DNA of 64,000 nt from Mariniflexile sp044335535 (lineage in GTDB: Bacteria; Bacteroidota; Bacteroidia; Flavobacteriales; Flavobacteriaceae), in assembly GCF_044335535.1 (NCBI RefSeq), contig NZ_JBIQVZ010000004.1:124001-188000 (forward strand), written 5' to 3'. Each line of letters opens with the position of its first letter. Positions within the stretch are counted from its first letter, which is position 1. The notes below the pieces were generated by a model. That model saw only the letters and a program-made list of their open reading frames with translations, searched no databases and was not told where the DNA came from. Below are positions 35,287 through 42,197 of this stretch, one piece after another. The position numbers and the translations under genes were made by a program.

Positions 35287-35568
35287 ATGGAAGGAATCGG
35301 TCAATTTTTACCGTTTATACTAATGTTTGTGGTTGTGTATTTCTTTATGATTGCACCACAAATGAAACGTGCTAAAAAAGAAAAGAAATTCAATGCTGAA
35401 TTAAAAAAAGGCGATAAAGTTATTACCAAAAGCGGATTGCATGGTAAAATATTAGAACTTAACGATAAAGACCAAACATGTATTATAGAAACCATGTCTG
35501 GAAAAGTTAAGTTTGAGCGTTCTGCAATTTCTATGGAGTTAAGCGTCAAAGCTAACGCACAAGCATAA
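35287..35568 (+). CDS. yajC: Preprotein translocase subunit YajC
   Basis: The 93-residue protein has one N-terminal membrane segment (FLPFILMFVVVYFFMIAPQMKRAKKEKKF) followed by a small cytoplasmic domain with KGDKVITKSGLHGKI, the canonical YajC pattern. YajC associates with SecDF in the Sec holotranslocon. A clear terminator follows it, so the genes commonly found downstream in this family (YbbR-like and coaE) are not part of this unit here. Confidence 0.95.
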   Translation: MEGIGQFLPFILMFVVVYFFMIAPQMKRAKKEKKFNAELKKGDKVITKSGLHGKILELNDKDQTCIIETMSGKVKFERSAISMELSVKANAQA

Positions 35569-35592
35569 AACTAGTTTCGTATAAAAAAAATT

Positions 35593-35623
35593 AAGAAGGC
35601 CTCCTAATCAGGAAGCCTTTCTT
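35593..35623 (+). terminator. Terminator after yajC
   Basis: AAGAAGGC and GCCTTTCTT, with CTCC/GGA pairing inside, form a stem followed by GTTTTAT. It closes the nusB-DUF1573-yajC unit. Confidence 0.7.
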
Positions 35624-35722
35624 GTTTTATAAAAAGCTTAAATCACTTCAGCTAGAAAGTAGGGTAAATAATTATAAAGCTGTCTTAATGTTGAATGCTT
35701 CGTTAACTTAATCGTTTAGGCT

Positions 35723-36157
35723 ATGTATTTATCCATGCTTTTAACAATTAATTGTTTGGCACTGTATGCATTTCAAGAAAAAAGCATTTTGTCCAAACAT
35801 CCTAGGGATTCCTTTGTCTTATCTAGGTTTAAATATTTTTCTGGTAAAAAATCCAATACAGAGTTAGGTAGTGAAAAACACTATTTAGCATCTGCATTAA
35901 TGCCATTTGGTTTTTCAAGAATGCTAGATGTTTTAGAAACTAAGCGTTTGGCCGATTTGAGCTTTGAAAGAATTAAATTGAAAAATAAACTGAGAATGCT
36001 AGGCTATATTTTAGAATTCGAACTGTATTTGTCTCAAAACAAAATTGATAAAAGTAGATTTAGTCAAATGAAGGAGTTAAACGATTTGAAATTATCAACT
36101 CAAAAAAGCATATTAAAATCAACTAGAAGAATATCTTCTTTGTCTACTAAAAATTAA
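35723..36157 (+). CDS. Hypothetical protein with N-terminal hydrophobic segment
   Basis: The 144-residue protein is not recognised. It starts with a short hydrophobic stretch (MLLTINCLALYAF), then a basic region with KHPRDSFVLSRFKYFSGKKS, and a charged helical C-terminal half (LKNKLRMLGYILEFELYLSQNKIDKSRFSQMKELNDLKLS) likely to form a coiled coil. Codon usage is like that of its neighbours. It lies between terminators in a stretch of small orphan genes. A single membrane anchor with a cytoplasmic or periplasmic helical domain is the most that can be said. Confidence 0.5.
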   Translation: MYLSMLLTINCLALYAFQEKSILSKHPRDSFVLSRFKYFSGKKSNTELGSEKHYLASALMPFGFSRMLDVLETKRLADLSFERIKLKNKLRMLGYILEFELYLSQNKIDKSRFSQMKELNDLKLSTQKSILKSTRRISSLSTKN

Positions 36158-36245
36158 AATATTTTTTTAAGGTAGGGTAAAGATGTTTTAAGTTGTCTTA
36201 AATATAGAATCAGAGTAATTAAAGTTTAATATAAAATTATAAGTT

Positions 36246-36701
36246 ATGAAATCAATTAAAGCACTGATTATGTTTTTTATAATATTTGTTTCTTCTATAA
36301 TAAATGCCCAAGAAGCCAAAACAACTTCTGAAGCTAAAATAGATAGTCAATCATATTATGAACAACGAGCCATAGAAGACGCTAAGTACGAACAACAATT
36401 TGCTGCCAAAACAAAAGCTGAAGAAGATGCTTTTTGGGAAGAGCAAAAAGCCTATGAAAAGGAATTAAAGCAAAGAGATAGAAAAGCTTACAGAGCATAT
36501 ATGAAAGGTAAAAGAGATGCTTATGCAGACCATTACGAGCATTGTGATGCACACTGCCATCACAGTCCGCATTATTACCACCATGCATCGTTTTATTATT
36601 ATAGATACGACAATTATTATTACCATAGATATCCTCAACGAAGCACGGTTACTACTAGTGTAAACGTACGTACACCGAGGGTTAGTTTAGGTTTATTTTA
36701 A
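36246..36701 (+). CDS. Secreted His/Tyr-rich hypothetical protein
   Basis: The 151-residue protein has a signal peptide (LIMFFIIFVSSIINAQ), a charged helical middle rich in E, K, A and Q (residues 25-95), and a C-terminal tail very rich in histidine and tyrosine (HYEHCDAHCHHSPHYYHHAS, then YYYRYDNYYYHRY). Eleven histidines and two cysteines fall within about 35 residues. The tail could bind metal ions such as copper, zinc or iron, or be low-complexity surface material. No family is recognised. It has its own terminator. Confidence 0.6.
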   Translation: MKSIKALIMFFIIFVSSIINAQEAKTTSEAKIDSQSYYEQRAIEDAKYEQQFAAKTKAEEDAFWEEQKAYEKELKQRDRKAYRAYMKGKRDAYADHYEHCDAHCHHSPHYYHHASFYYYRYDNYYYHRYPQRSTVTTSVNVRTPRVSLGLF

Positions 36702-36720
36702 TCCATAATTATTTGATTTT

Positions 36721-36746
36721 AAAGCTCCTTGAAAAAGGAGCTTTTT
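36721..36746 (+). terminator. Terminator after the His/Tyr-rich protein gene
   Basis: AAAGCTCCTT and AAGGAGCTTT form a perfect 10 bp stem with a short loop, followed by TTT. Confidence 0.85.
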
Positions 36747-36789
36747 GTTGTTGTATGTTAAAGCTTATCATTACCTTAACAAGGGATAT

Positions 36790-36820
36790 TTGCTATTAGC
36801 AGTCAATTTTCGTATGTTTG
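36790..36820 (+). promoter_or_regulatory. Promoter upstream of a leader ORF and the GNAT gene
   Basis: TTG at 36790-36792 and TATGTTTG at 36813-36820 are separated by 20 nt and fit the Bacteroidetes TTG / TAnnTTTG pattern. Transcription would begin at about 36825-36828, giving a leader of nearly 240 nt before the GNAT start at 37065. Confidence 0.6.
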
Positions 36821-36824
36821 CAGT

Positions 36825-36932
36825 ATGAGCAAGAGACTTCATGAAAGACAAAACTGTAGAATATTCAACTTTAACTTTTTAGTTTTTAGGACACAATCCG
36901 ATAAATTTATTCCTCCTAGCACCTCCAAATAG
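36825..36932 (+). CDS. Possible 35-residue leader peptide
   Basis: An ATG lies only five bases after the -7 box, so the transcript would be leaderless or nearly so. The peptide starts MSKRLHERQNCRIFNFNF and ends IPPSTSK; it has four arginines (three AGA codons among the first twelve). A small hairpin (ATAGA/TCTAT, 36930-36942) overlaps its stop. A role as an attenuator leader sensing arginine is a guess based on the codons and on the downstream amino-acid genes; it could also be chance. Confidence 0.3.
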   Translation: MSKRLHERQNCRIFNFNFLVFRTQSDKFIPPSTSK

Positions 36933-37064
36933 AGGTTCTATCTTTAAATAGTACGCTTTATCAATCACCTATTTTTTATTTAAGTACTTACAGCATAAGT
37001 ATTTATATCCTTAATTAGTTGCATCTATTACTGGTTTAGATGTGATTAAAAACAATATATATTA

Positions 37065-37505
37065 ATGACTATAAAAACCTTTGATGCCTTTTCAAGGCTA
37101 TCAATTATTGATATAAATCGCATAACTAATTTTTTATTTGAATATTCTGATGATGCCAGAGATACAAAAAGTGCCATTAGAAAGGCCATATTATATGCTG
37201 CAAAAGAGGTTCCGGGATTAGGTGGTTATGTGTTTGTTATGGAGCATAATAACGAAATTTTAGGGGCTACAGTAGTAAACAGAACAGGTATGAACGAATA
37301 TATACCGGAAAACATATTGGTTTACATAGCTGTAAAAACAGCGTTTAGAAAAAAGGGAATTGCTAAAGAATTAATTAAACATGCCATAAAATATTGCGAT
37401 GGCGATATTTCAACACATATAAACAAAGATAATCCTGTGGTTGAGTTATTTGAGAAACAGGGTTTTGAACCAAGAAATATAGAAATGAGACTGGTTAGGA
37501 ATTAA
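37065..37505 (+). CDS. GNAT family N-acetyltransferase
   Basis: The 146-residue protein has the GNAT core: GYVFVMEHNNEILGATVVNRTGM, ILVYIAVKTAFRKKGIAKELIKHAI (the R/KxxGIA acetyl-CoA loop), ISTHINKDNPVVELFEKQGFEPRNIEMRL. In related flavobacteria a GNAT gene often leads the arginine biosynthesis cluster that also contains proC and proB, so a link to glutamate acetylation is possible but not shown. It has a long leader with its own promoter. Confidence 0.75.
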   Translation: MTIKTFDAFSRLSIIDINRITNFLFEYSDDARDTKSAIRKAILYAAKEVPGLGGYVFVMEHNNEILGATVVNRTGMNEYIPENILVYIAVKTAFRKKGIAKELIKHAIKYCDGDISTHINKDNPVVELFEKQGFEPRNIEMRLVRN

Positions 37506-37531
37506 CCAATCACTTAATTCAAATTATAATA

Positions 37532-37601
37532 AACAGATGAAACACCCATGAGAAAAAGCTTGATACACAAGAAGATGGTTATAAAGGGTGTTCCATATGA
37601 C
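37532..37601. repeat. Hairpin-type interspersed repeat, second full copy
   Basis: The ends AACAGATGAAACACCC and GGGTGTTCCATATGAC pair through ATGxAACACCC/GGGTGTTxCAT. The interior CATGAGAAAAAGC...ACACAAG matches the unit at 4814-4881. It sits in the gap between GNAT and proC. Confidence 0.6.
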
Positions 37602-37627
37602 GATTAAAAAACAATAAATATAAGCAT

Positions 37628-37819
37628 ATGAAAATTATATATATAAAAAGAGAAACAGTATACGAAAAGCGACACAGTATAAAAATGGGTGAATTAACCA
37701 CAAAGGTTACTTATATAAAAAAGTACCTGCTTGGGTTGCCTGTTAAAACACTTCATAAATATAGAGAGACCTACTATGGAGAAGTAAAAGACTGTAATGA
37801 TTGTATGCTATTCGTTTAA
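37628..37819 (+). CDS. Small hypothetical protein
   Basis: The 63-residue frame is lysine- and tyrosine-rich (MKIIYIKRETVYEKRHSIK, then VTYIKKYLLGLPVKTLHKYRETYYGEVKDC) and ends with a CNDC pair. It has no signal peptide. It follows the hairpin-type repeat by about 25 bases. I do not recognise it and it may not be expressed. Confidence 0.35.
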   Translation: MKIIYIKRETVYEKRHSIKMGELTTKVTYIKKYLLGLPVKTLHKYRETYYGEVKDCNDCMLFV

Positions 37820-37876
37820 TAATTTAAAAAAGCAAATTGATTGTCCGTAATTATCCGTGATTAATCATAACGCATT

Positions 37877-37905
37877 CGACACCCTGAACTTGTTTCAGGG
37901 TGTCG
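37877..37905. repeat. Perfect palindrome (REP-like or terminator)
   Basis: CGACACCCTGA and TCAGGGTGTCG form a perfect 11 bp stem with a seven-base loop. It may terminate the small upstream gene, although the T run is short, or belong to the dispersed palindromes common in these genomes. Confidence 0.65.
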
Positions 37906-38082
37906 TTTGTAAATTGCTGATAATCAGAAAATATTAGCTACTGACAGCGAAGATTCATGAATCCCTTACTTAATTTTAAATAGATATTTATGAATAAACA
38001 AATTCAAAGTGATGTGAAAATAAGCGATATGGCACAAAACGGATATACATAAAATAAATTAACAAATACACAAATAAAAAAA

Positions 38083-38889
38083 ATGAAAGTACTAGTAATA
38101 GGGGCGGGTAACATGGGGCTTACCTATGCCGAAGGTATGTCTAAATCAAGATTGTTAAAGAAAAAAAACATCATGGTTTTAGATAAATCTGAAGAAAAAC
38201 TTGAAGAGCTTCACCAAATATCACATTTTGATGCTTTTAGCGAGTTAAAAGATTGTGTTCCGCAAGCAGATATTATATTTATAGCCGTTAAACCATACCA
38301 TGCCGAAAGTGTCTTTAAAGCCATAAAACCACTTGTGCAGCCACAACAAATTTTAGTATCCATAATGGCAGGTGTTTCCATAACTTCTATAAAAGAAATA
38401 ACTGGACTGAATAAAATAGTTAGAGCCATGCCAAATTTGCCTGCGCAAATAGGGAAGGGCTTAACATCGTATGTTATATCGCCAGAGGTTTCTAGAATAG
38501 AAATGCTAACCGTTGAAAGTTTATTAGATACCACAGGAAAATCTATGCGCGTATCCAATGAAAGTTTCATTGATGCTTCTACTGGTATTTCAGGAAGCGG
38601 ACCCGCCTATGTCTTTTATTTTATGCAAAGTATGATGGAAGCAGCCTTACAAATGGGGTTTTCAAAAAACGATTCCACAGTTTTGGTAAGTCAAACTTTT
38701 ACTGGTGCGGTCGAGCTTTTCAATCAATCTAATTTATCACCTAATTCTTGGATGGAAAAAGTGGCTTCAAAAGGTGGAACAACCCGTGCTGCGCTAGATT
38801 CCATGCAAGACAATAATGTAAACGAATTAATAAAGGAAGCGGCATTTGCTGCGTTTAATCGCGCTGTTGAATTAGGAAAGGAATATTAA
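38083..38889 (+). CDS. proC: Pyrroline-5-carboxylate reductase
   Basis: The 268-residue enzyme makes the last step of proline synthesis, reducing pyrroline-5-carboxylate with NAD(P)H. The nucleotide-binding loop GAGNMG is at residues 7-12, IIFIAVKPYHAESV and IMAGVSITSIK follow, and the C-terminal dimer domain has TGISGSGPAYVFYFMQSMMEAALQMG and KVASKGGTTRAALDSM, the family signature. It is one base upstream of proB, so both are in one operon. No proA is present in the window. Confidence 0.95.
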   Translation: MKVLVIGAGNMGLTYAEGMSKSRLLKKKNIMVLDKSEEKLEELHQISHFDAFSELKDCVPQADIIFIAVKPYHAESVFKAIKPLVQPQQILVSIMAGVSITSIKEITGLNKIVRAMPNLPAQIGKGLTSYVISPEVSRIEMLTVESLLDTTGKSMRVSNESFIDASTGISGSGPAYVFYFMQSMMEAALQMGFSKNDSTVLVSQTFTGAVELFNQSNLSPNSWMEKVASKGGTTRAALDSMQDNNVNELIKEAAFAAFNRAVELGKEY

Positions 38890-38890
38890 A

Positions 38891-39661
38891 ATGTATAAAG
38901 AAAGAATAGTTATTAAAGTTGGTACTAATGTAATGACCAACAGAGACAATAGAATTGTTAGACCCGTATTACGTAATTTGGTAAAACAAATAGCCGAACT
39001 TTATGACCGTGACATTATTTGCATACTCGTATCGTCTGGTTCTGTAATTGCAGGGAAAGAAGTTTTAGGCAAGTCCAAAATAAAAAATAGAACGCAACGT
39101 CGTCAGGTATATTCTGCTATTGGGCAACCACGTATGATGCGTCTTTATTACGATATTTTTCACGATTATGGCATGAAATGTGCCCAAGTATTGCCTACTA
39201 AACGTGATTTTAGTCCAGGGGTACACAGACAAAACATGATTAATTGCTGTGAAGGTTTATTGGATGAAGGTGTTATTCCCATAGCTAATGAAGATGATGC
39301 AGTGTCGGTTACCATGTCTATGTTCTCAGATAATGATGAGTTGGCAAGCTTAATTGCACAACTAATAAATGCCGATAAACTTATTATTTTAACAGATATT
39401 GATGGACTTTATACAGGACATCCCGATGCACTAAACAGTAGTTTGGTGAAAAATGTTGGTCCACATGAAAATTTAGATAAGTATATTGAAGACAATAATA
39501 AAAGTGAAGAAGAAGGCCGTGGTGGTATGGGCTCAAAACTAGATTATGCACAACAAGCAGCGGCTAATAATATTCCCACTTACATTGTAAATGGAAAAAC
39601 CGATAATGTTATTATCGATATTATAGATGGTAAACCGGTTGGTACCAAAGTATCATTGTAA
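38891..39661 (+). CDS. proB: Glutamate 5-kinase (without PUA domain)
   Basis: The 256-residue protein is the amino-acid kinase domain only: RIVIKVGTNVMT at the start, CILVSSGSVIAGKEVLG, IGQPRMMRLYYDIF, IANEDDAVSV, FSDNDELASLIAQLINADKLIILTDIDGLYT, GRGGMGSKLDYAQQAA. The C-terminal PUA domain of E. coli ProB (367 residues) is absent, as in many Bacteroidetes. It phosphorylates glutamate as the first proline-specific step. It follows proC by one base and ends at a strong terminator, so proA must be elsewhere. Confidence 0.95.
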   Translation: MYKERIVIKVGTNVMTNRDNRIVRPVLRNLVKQIAELYDRDIICILVSSGSVIAGKEVLGKSKIKNRTQRRQVYSAIGQPRMMRLYYDIFHDYGMKCAQVLPTKRDFSPGVHRQNMINCCEGLLDEGVIPIANEDDAVSVTMSMFSDNDELASLIAQLINADKLIILTDIDGLYTGHPDALNSSLVKNVGPHENLDKYIEDNNKSEEEGRGGMGSKLDYAQQAAANNIPTYIVNGKTDNVIIDIIDGKPVGTKVSL

Positions 39662-39683
39662 CTAAAACAGGTTTAGTCGTTAT

Positions 39684-39725
39684 AAAAAGGTTGCTTGGTA
39701 CTATAGTTCCAAGCAACCTTTTTTT
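39684..39725 (+). terminator. Strong terminator after proB
   Basis: AAAAAGGTTGCTTGG pairs perfectly with CCAAGCAACCTTTTT across a ten-base loop, followed by T residues. Flanking A and T runs make it work on both strands for the convergent YdeI-like gene. Confidence 0.9.
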
Positions 39726-39727
39726 AT

Positions 39728-40339
39728 TTAGATAGTCTCTTTGTAATTTTTGTATTTATCATTTAGTCCAACGCCCTGTATAATCATAGGTGTTATTTTA
39801 TCTAGGCGTGTTTGTTTAGTGGCATCGCGTTTAGCTTCGGCAATAAACTCACAATATTCACGCTGTTTACTTGGTGTTAAAAGTTTAAAAGCATCAAATA
39901 AAACGGCATTATCTTTTAAATGTTTTTGAAGTTTCTCAGGAACCACAATATCTTTTTTTGTTGTTTTGTTTGATTTTATTTCCTTACCCAGTTTTTGATT
40001 CTCAATGGCTTCTTTTACATAAGCTAAAACACTGTTTTTATCAATATCATTAATAGATTCAAAACGCATTTGCCTTAAACCTCTAGTTTTTTCTTGAGCA
40101 GATTGCAGTAAGTTTTTTTCATCTTTAAGAAAAACACCATTAAAAAACCAAACACCAAAATAATGCTTAAAAGCGACCAGACCAATCACGTTTTTACCAT
40201 CAAGAGCATAGATAGGAGCGTTCCATTTTATAGATTCTTCTAGCTCGGTGCTGTTAATAATACTGCGTAAAAGTGTTAATGCATCACTAAATAGGGTATG
40301 TTCTTCAATATATTCTTCAACCGAATTTACTTTTTTCAT
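39728..40339 (-). CDS. DUF1801 / YdeI-like family protein
   Basis: The 203-residue protein has an N-terminal DUF1801 domain (MKKVNSVEEYIEEHTLFSDALTLLRSIINS, EESIKWNAPIYALDGKNVIGLVAFKHYFGVWFFNG) and a C-terminal YdeI (OmpD-associated) helix pair (VPEKLQKHLKDNAVLFDAFKLLTPSKQREYCEFIAEAKRDATKQTRLDKITPMI). The family is widespread in Bacteroidetes, cytoplasmic and without defined function. It is convergent with proB. Confidence 0.8.
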   Translation of the reverse strand: MKKVNSVEEYIEEHTLFSDALTLLRSIINSTELEESIKWNAPIYALDGKNVIGLVAFKHYFGVWFFNGVFLKDEKNLLQSAQEKTRGLRQMRFESINDIDKNSVLAYVKEAIENQKLGKEIKSNKTTKKDIVVPEKLQKHLKDNAVLFDAFKLLTPSKQREYCEFIAEAKRDATKQTRLDKITPMIIQGVGLNDKYKNYKETI

Positions 40340-40430
40340 TTATTACTTTTTAATGCTTTGAAATTTACTGTTTAGATGCTTAAATTAACAATGTTTTAGC
40401 TCAGTTCTTATGTTAGTATTTTTACTTTAT

Positions 40431-40940
40431 TTAATCATCATCATCTTCATTATATGGGTTTGCCATTTCACTATTATTTTCTTCTTGGACATTGTTGCTA
40501 TTTACTCCGATTTCGGTATGACGAATTTGTCCACCTAAGTTGCCCACTTTTGCAAAAATCCCAAATGTAGTCAATGAAATAACTAAAGTTATCAGTGTCA
40601 TCATTTTTGCAAAAGTTGTTTTCTTAATAATTGCGTAAAAGCTTATCAGGGAAAATACTCCCAATAAGCCCATTAACCAAATTGCTTTTTTGGCAAGTTC
40701 TTCATGTTCTTCGATGATGTTTTCCGAAACTCCTGTAAGATGTTCTACGCTTTCTTCTGCTGGCTCACCTGTTAAAAAAACGGGTATTGTCAAAATAGCC
40801 ATAAGTACAAAAGTTACTAATGCTACTTTTTTTACGTCATCATTTTTGGCAAATTGTCCATAAGCCAAAATTCCAATCCCGATTATTGTTCCGACAATTG
40901 GGAAATGCGTTAATATTAAATGAATATGTGTTAAATCCAT
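40431..40940 (-). CDS. DUF2231-like small membrane protein
   Basis: The 169-residue protein starts DLTHIHLILTHFPIVGTIIGIGILAYGQF and has four hydrophobic segments, then an acidic tail (NEDDDD). The HxHLxLTHFPIVG start resembles DUF2231-type membrane proteins with possible metal- or haem-binding histidines. Similar proteins often lie beside heavy-metal efflux genes in Bacteroidetes. It is preceded by a second small gene of that kind but no efflux pump is present, so the pair may be left over from a larger island. Confidence 0.55.
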   Translation of the reverse strand: MDLTHIHLILTHFPIVGTIIGIGILAYGQFAKNDDVKKVALVTFVLMAILTIPVFLTGEPAEESVEHLTGVSENIIEEHEELAKKAIWLMGLLGVFSLISFYAIIKKTTFAKMMTLITLVISLTTFGIFAKVGNLGGQIRHTEIGVNSNNVQEENNSEMANPYNEDDDD

Positions 40941-40979
40941 GATTTTTACTTTTTAAAATTTTGATAATAATTTGAAATT

Positions 40980-41372
40980 CTATGAGTAAGAATCAAAACT
41001 GGGAGGTGCTCTCAGTCCATTTGAATTTATAATATAGGTGTTAGATATAATATCAGGTCGAATTGTCGTAGTCGGCCTTTCATTTGTTGGAAATAATTTG
41101 AAATCTATTGAAAATATACCTGCAAAAACAACCAAACCATTGAAATCAACTTTGTTCAATGAATGTTGTTCTGATATAATATAATTATCTAAATTATTGG
41201 ATGAACCTTGATGAAATGCCAAACCAATAATGTCAATTATTCCAGTAGCATTTTTGTGGGTCATATTATGTTCTTCTTCAGTCATTTCCCCATGGTGTTT
41301 ATGAGGAATTAAGGCGTGGAACACAATAATAACCACAACATTAAAAAATAATATATTTCTTAGAAAGTTCAT
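40980..41372 (-). CDS. Small exported protein typical of metal-efflux loci
   Basis: The 130-residue protein has an N-terminal membrane or signal segment (ILFFNVVVIIVFHALIPHKHHGEMTEEEHN) with a histidine-rich stretch right after it, and ends NSNGLRAPPSFDS. The HALIPHKHH and NGLRAPP features are seen in small proteins preceding TolC-like genes of CusCBA-type clusters in Bacteroidetes. No function is established. It precedes the DUF2231-like gene by 39 bases on the same strand. Here the efflux genes are missing. Confidence 0.5.
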   Translation of the reverse strand: MNFLRNILFFNVVVIIVFHALIPHKHHGEMTEEEHNMTHKNATGIIDIIGLAFHQGSSNNLDNYIISEQHSLNKVDFNGLVVFAGIFSIDFKLFPTNERPTTTIRPDIISNTYIINSNGLRAPPSFDSYS

Positions 41373-41624
41373 ATACTAAAAGTACAAAATTTATTTTTTA
41401 TTTGTAGTGTTTTTTCTGTATGGGTAACGTTTTTGTATGTGGGAACTGGCATGGTTATGAGCGAGGATTTTCCGATGGACACGAACGAAGTCTTATTGCA
41501 CTCTCATTTACACTTTGCTCAAGCCCTCATCTAACAAAAATATACCTAAACCATAGCGTGGCAAAAACCCTAACAAACCACGAACAAAACCTGTTGGGTT
41601 TTATCACCGGACGTCAATCAAGAA

Positions 41625-42197
41625 TTATATTTTTATTATTCCTATTTTTAATAAAAGTGGAAACCTAACTTCTCTTTTTAGCTCAAAACCCCAATTTTTT
41701 TCAATATCAGAACGTAATTCATCAGTTGGATCAAATCCATTTTTTTTAATAAAATGTTTCACAGCCGACCAAGTATTCTTTAAGCCAAAAACGAGGAAGT
41801 AATCTTCATAATATTCAGAAAGGAAAATAGGCTTTATGTTTCCCTTTACATATTTAGAGTATATTGATTTAGTGGATGAACCAATATACGATATAATATT
41901 ATTATCAGAGTTTTTTTTATATATTCTCTCAGATAATGTTGTTATGTTTGAAGGCGTGATAGTCTTAAAAGAGTCGACATATTCATCAGTAAATTCAATT
42001 AAAATTCCATAATCAACCCCGTTACTTTCAGTCAATAGAATGGCATTATTGCTAAAACTTACGCTATACTCTTTCAAACTATCATTAATGAAGTTAAAAT
42101 TTTTTTTTCTCTCAAATAATAATATCTCATCAATCTTCCACAGGAAAAACAATATGCTGATAAGCTCCAATATCGGGTGCTGATGTTCTATTAACAT
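41625..42197 (-). CDS. Hypothetical protein, probably N-terminally truncated
   Basis: The frame overlaps the 3' end of the beta-helix lipoprotein gene by 68 bases, and its first ~25 residues are read from that gene in another frame, so the annotated start is doubtful. Credible protein begins around FERKKNFNFINDSLKEYSVSF and runs through ILIEFTDEYVDSFKTITPSNI and SEYYEDYFLVFGLKNTWSAVKHFIKKNG. I do not recognise it. It is AT-rich, lies in an accessory stretch, and is best read as an orphan or the remainder of a gene cut at its 5' end. Confidence 0.4.
   Translation of the reverse strand: MLIEHQHPILELISILFFLWKIDEILLFERKKNFNFINDSLKEYSVSFSNNAILLTESNGVDYGILIEFTDEYVDSFKTITPSNITTLSERIYKKNSDNNIISYIGSSTKSIYSKYVKGNIKPIFLSEYYEDYFLVFGLKNTWSAVKHFIKKNGFDPTDELRSDIEKNWGFELKREVRFPLLLKIGIIKI

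Noticed and set aside
37990..38052. 20-codon frame upstream of proC
   Set aside because: It is too short to judge, has no recognisable content and could arise by chance; no evidence of translation.
41420..41668. Plus-strand open frame of 82 codons
   Set aside because: It overlaps the end of the minus-strand hypothetical gene, lacks a recognisable start region and has no family resemblance; likely chance.
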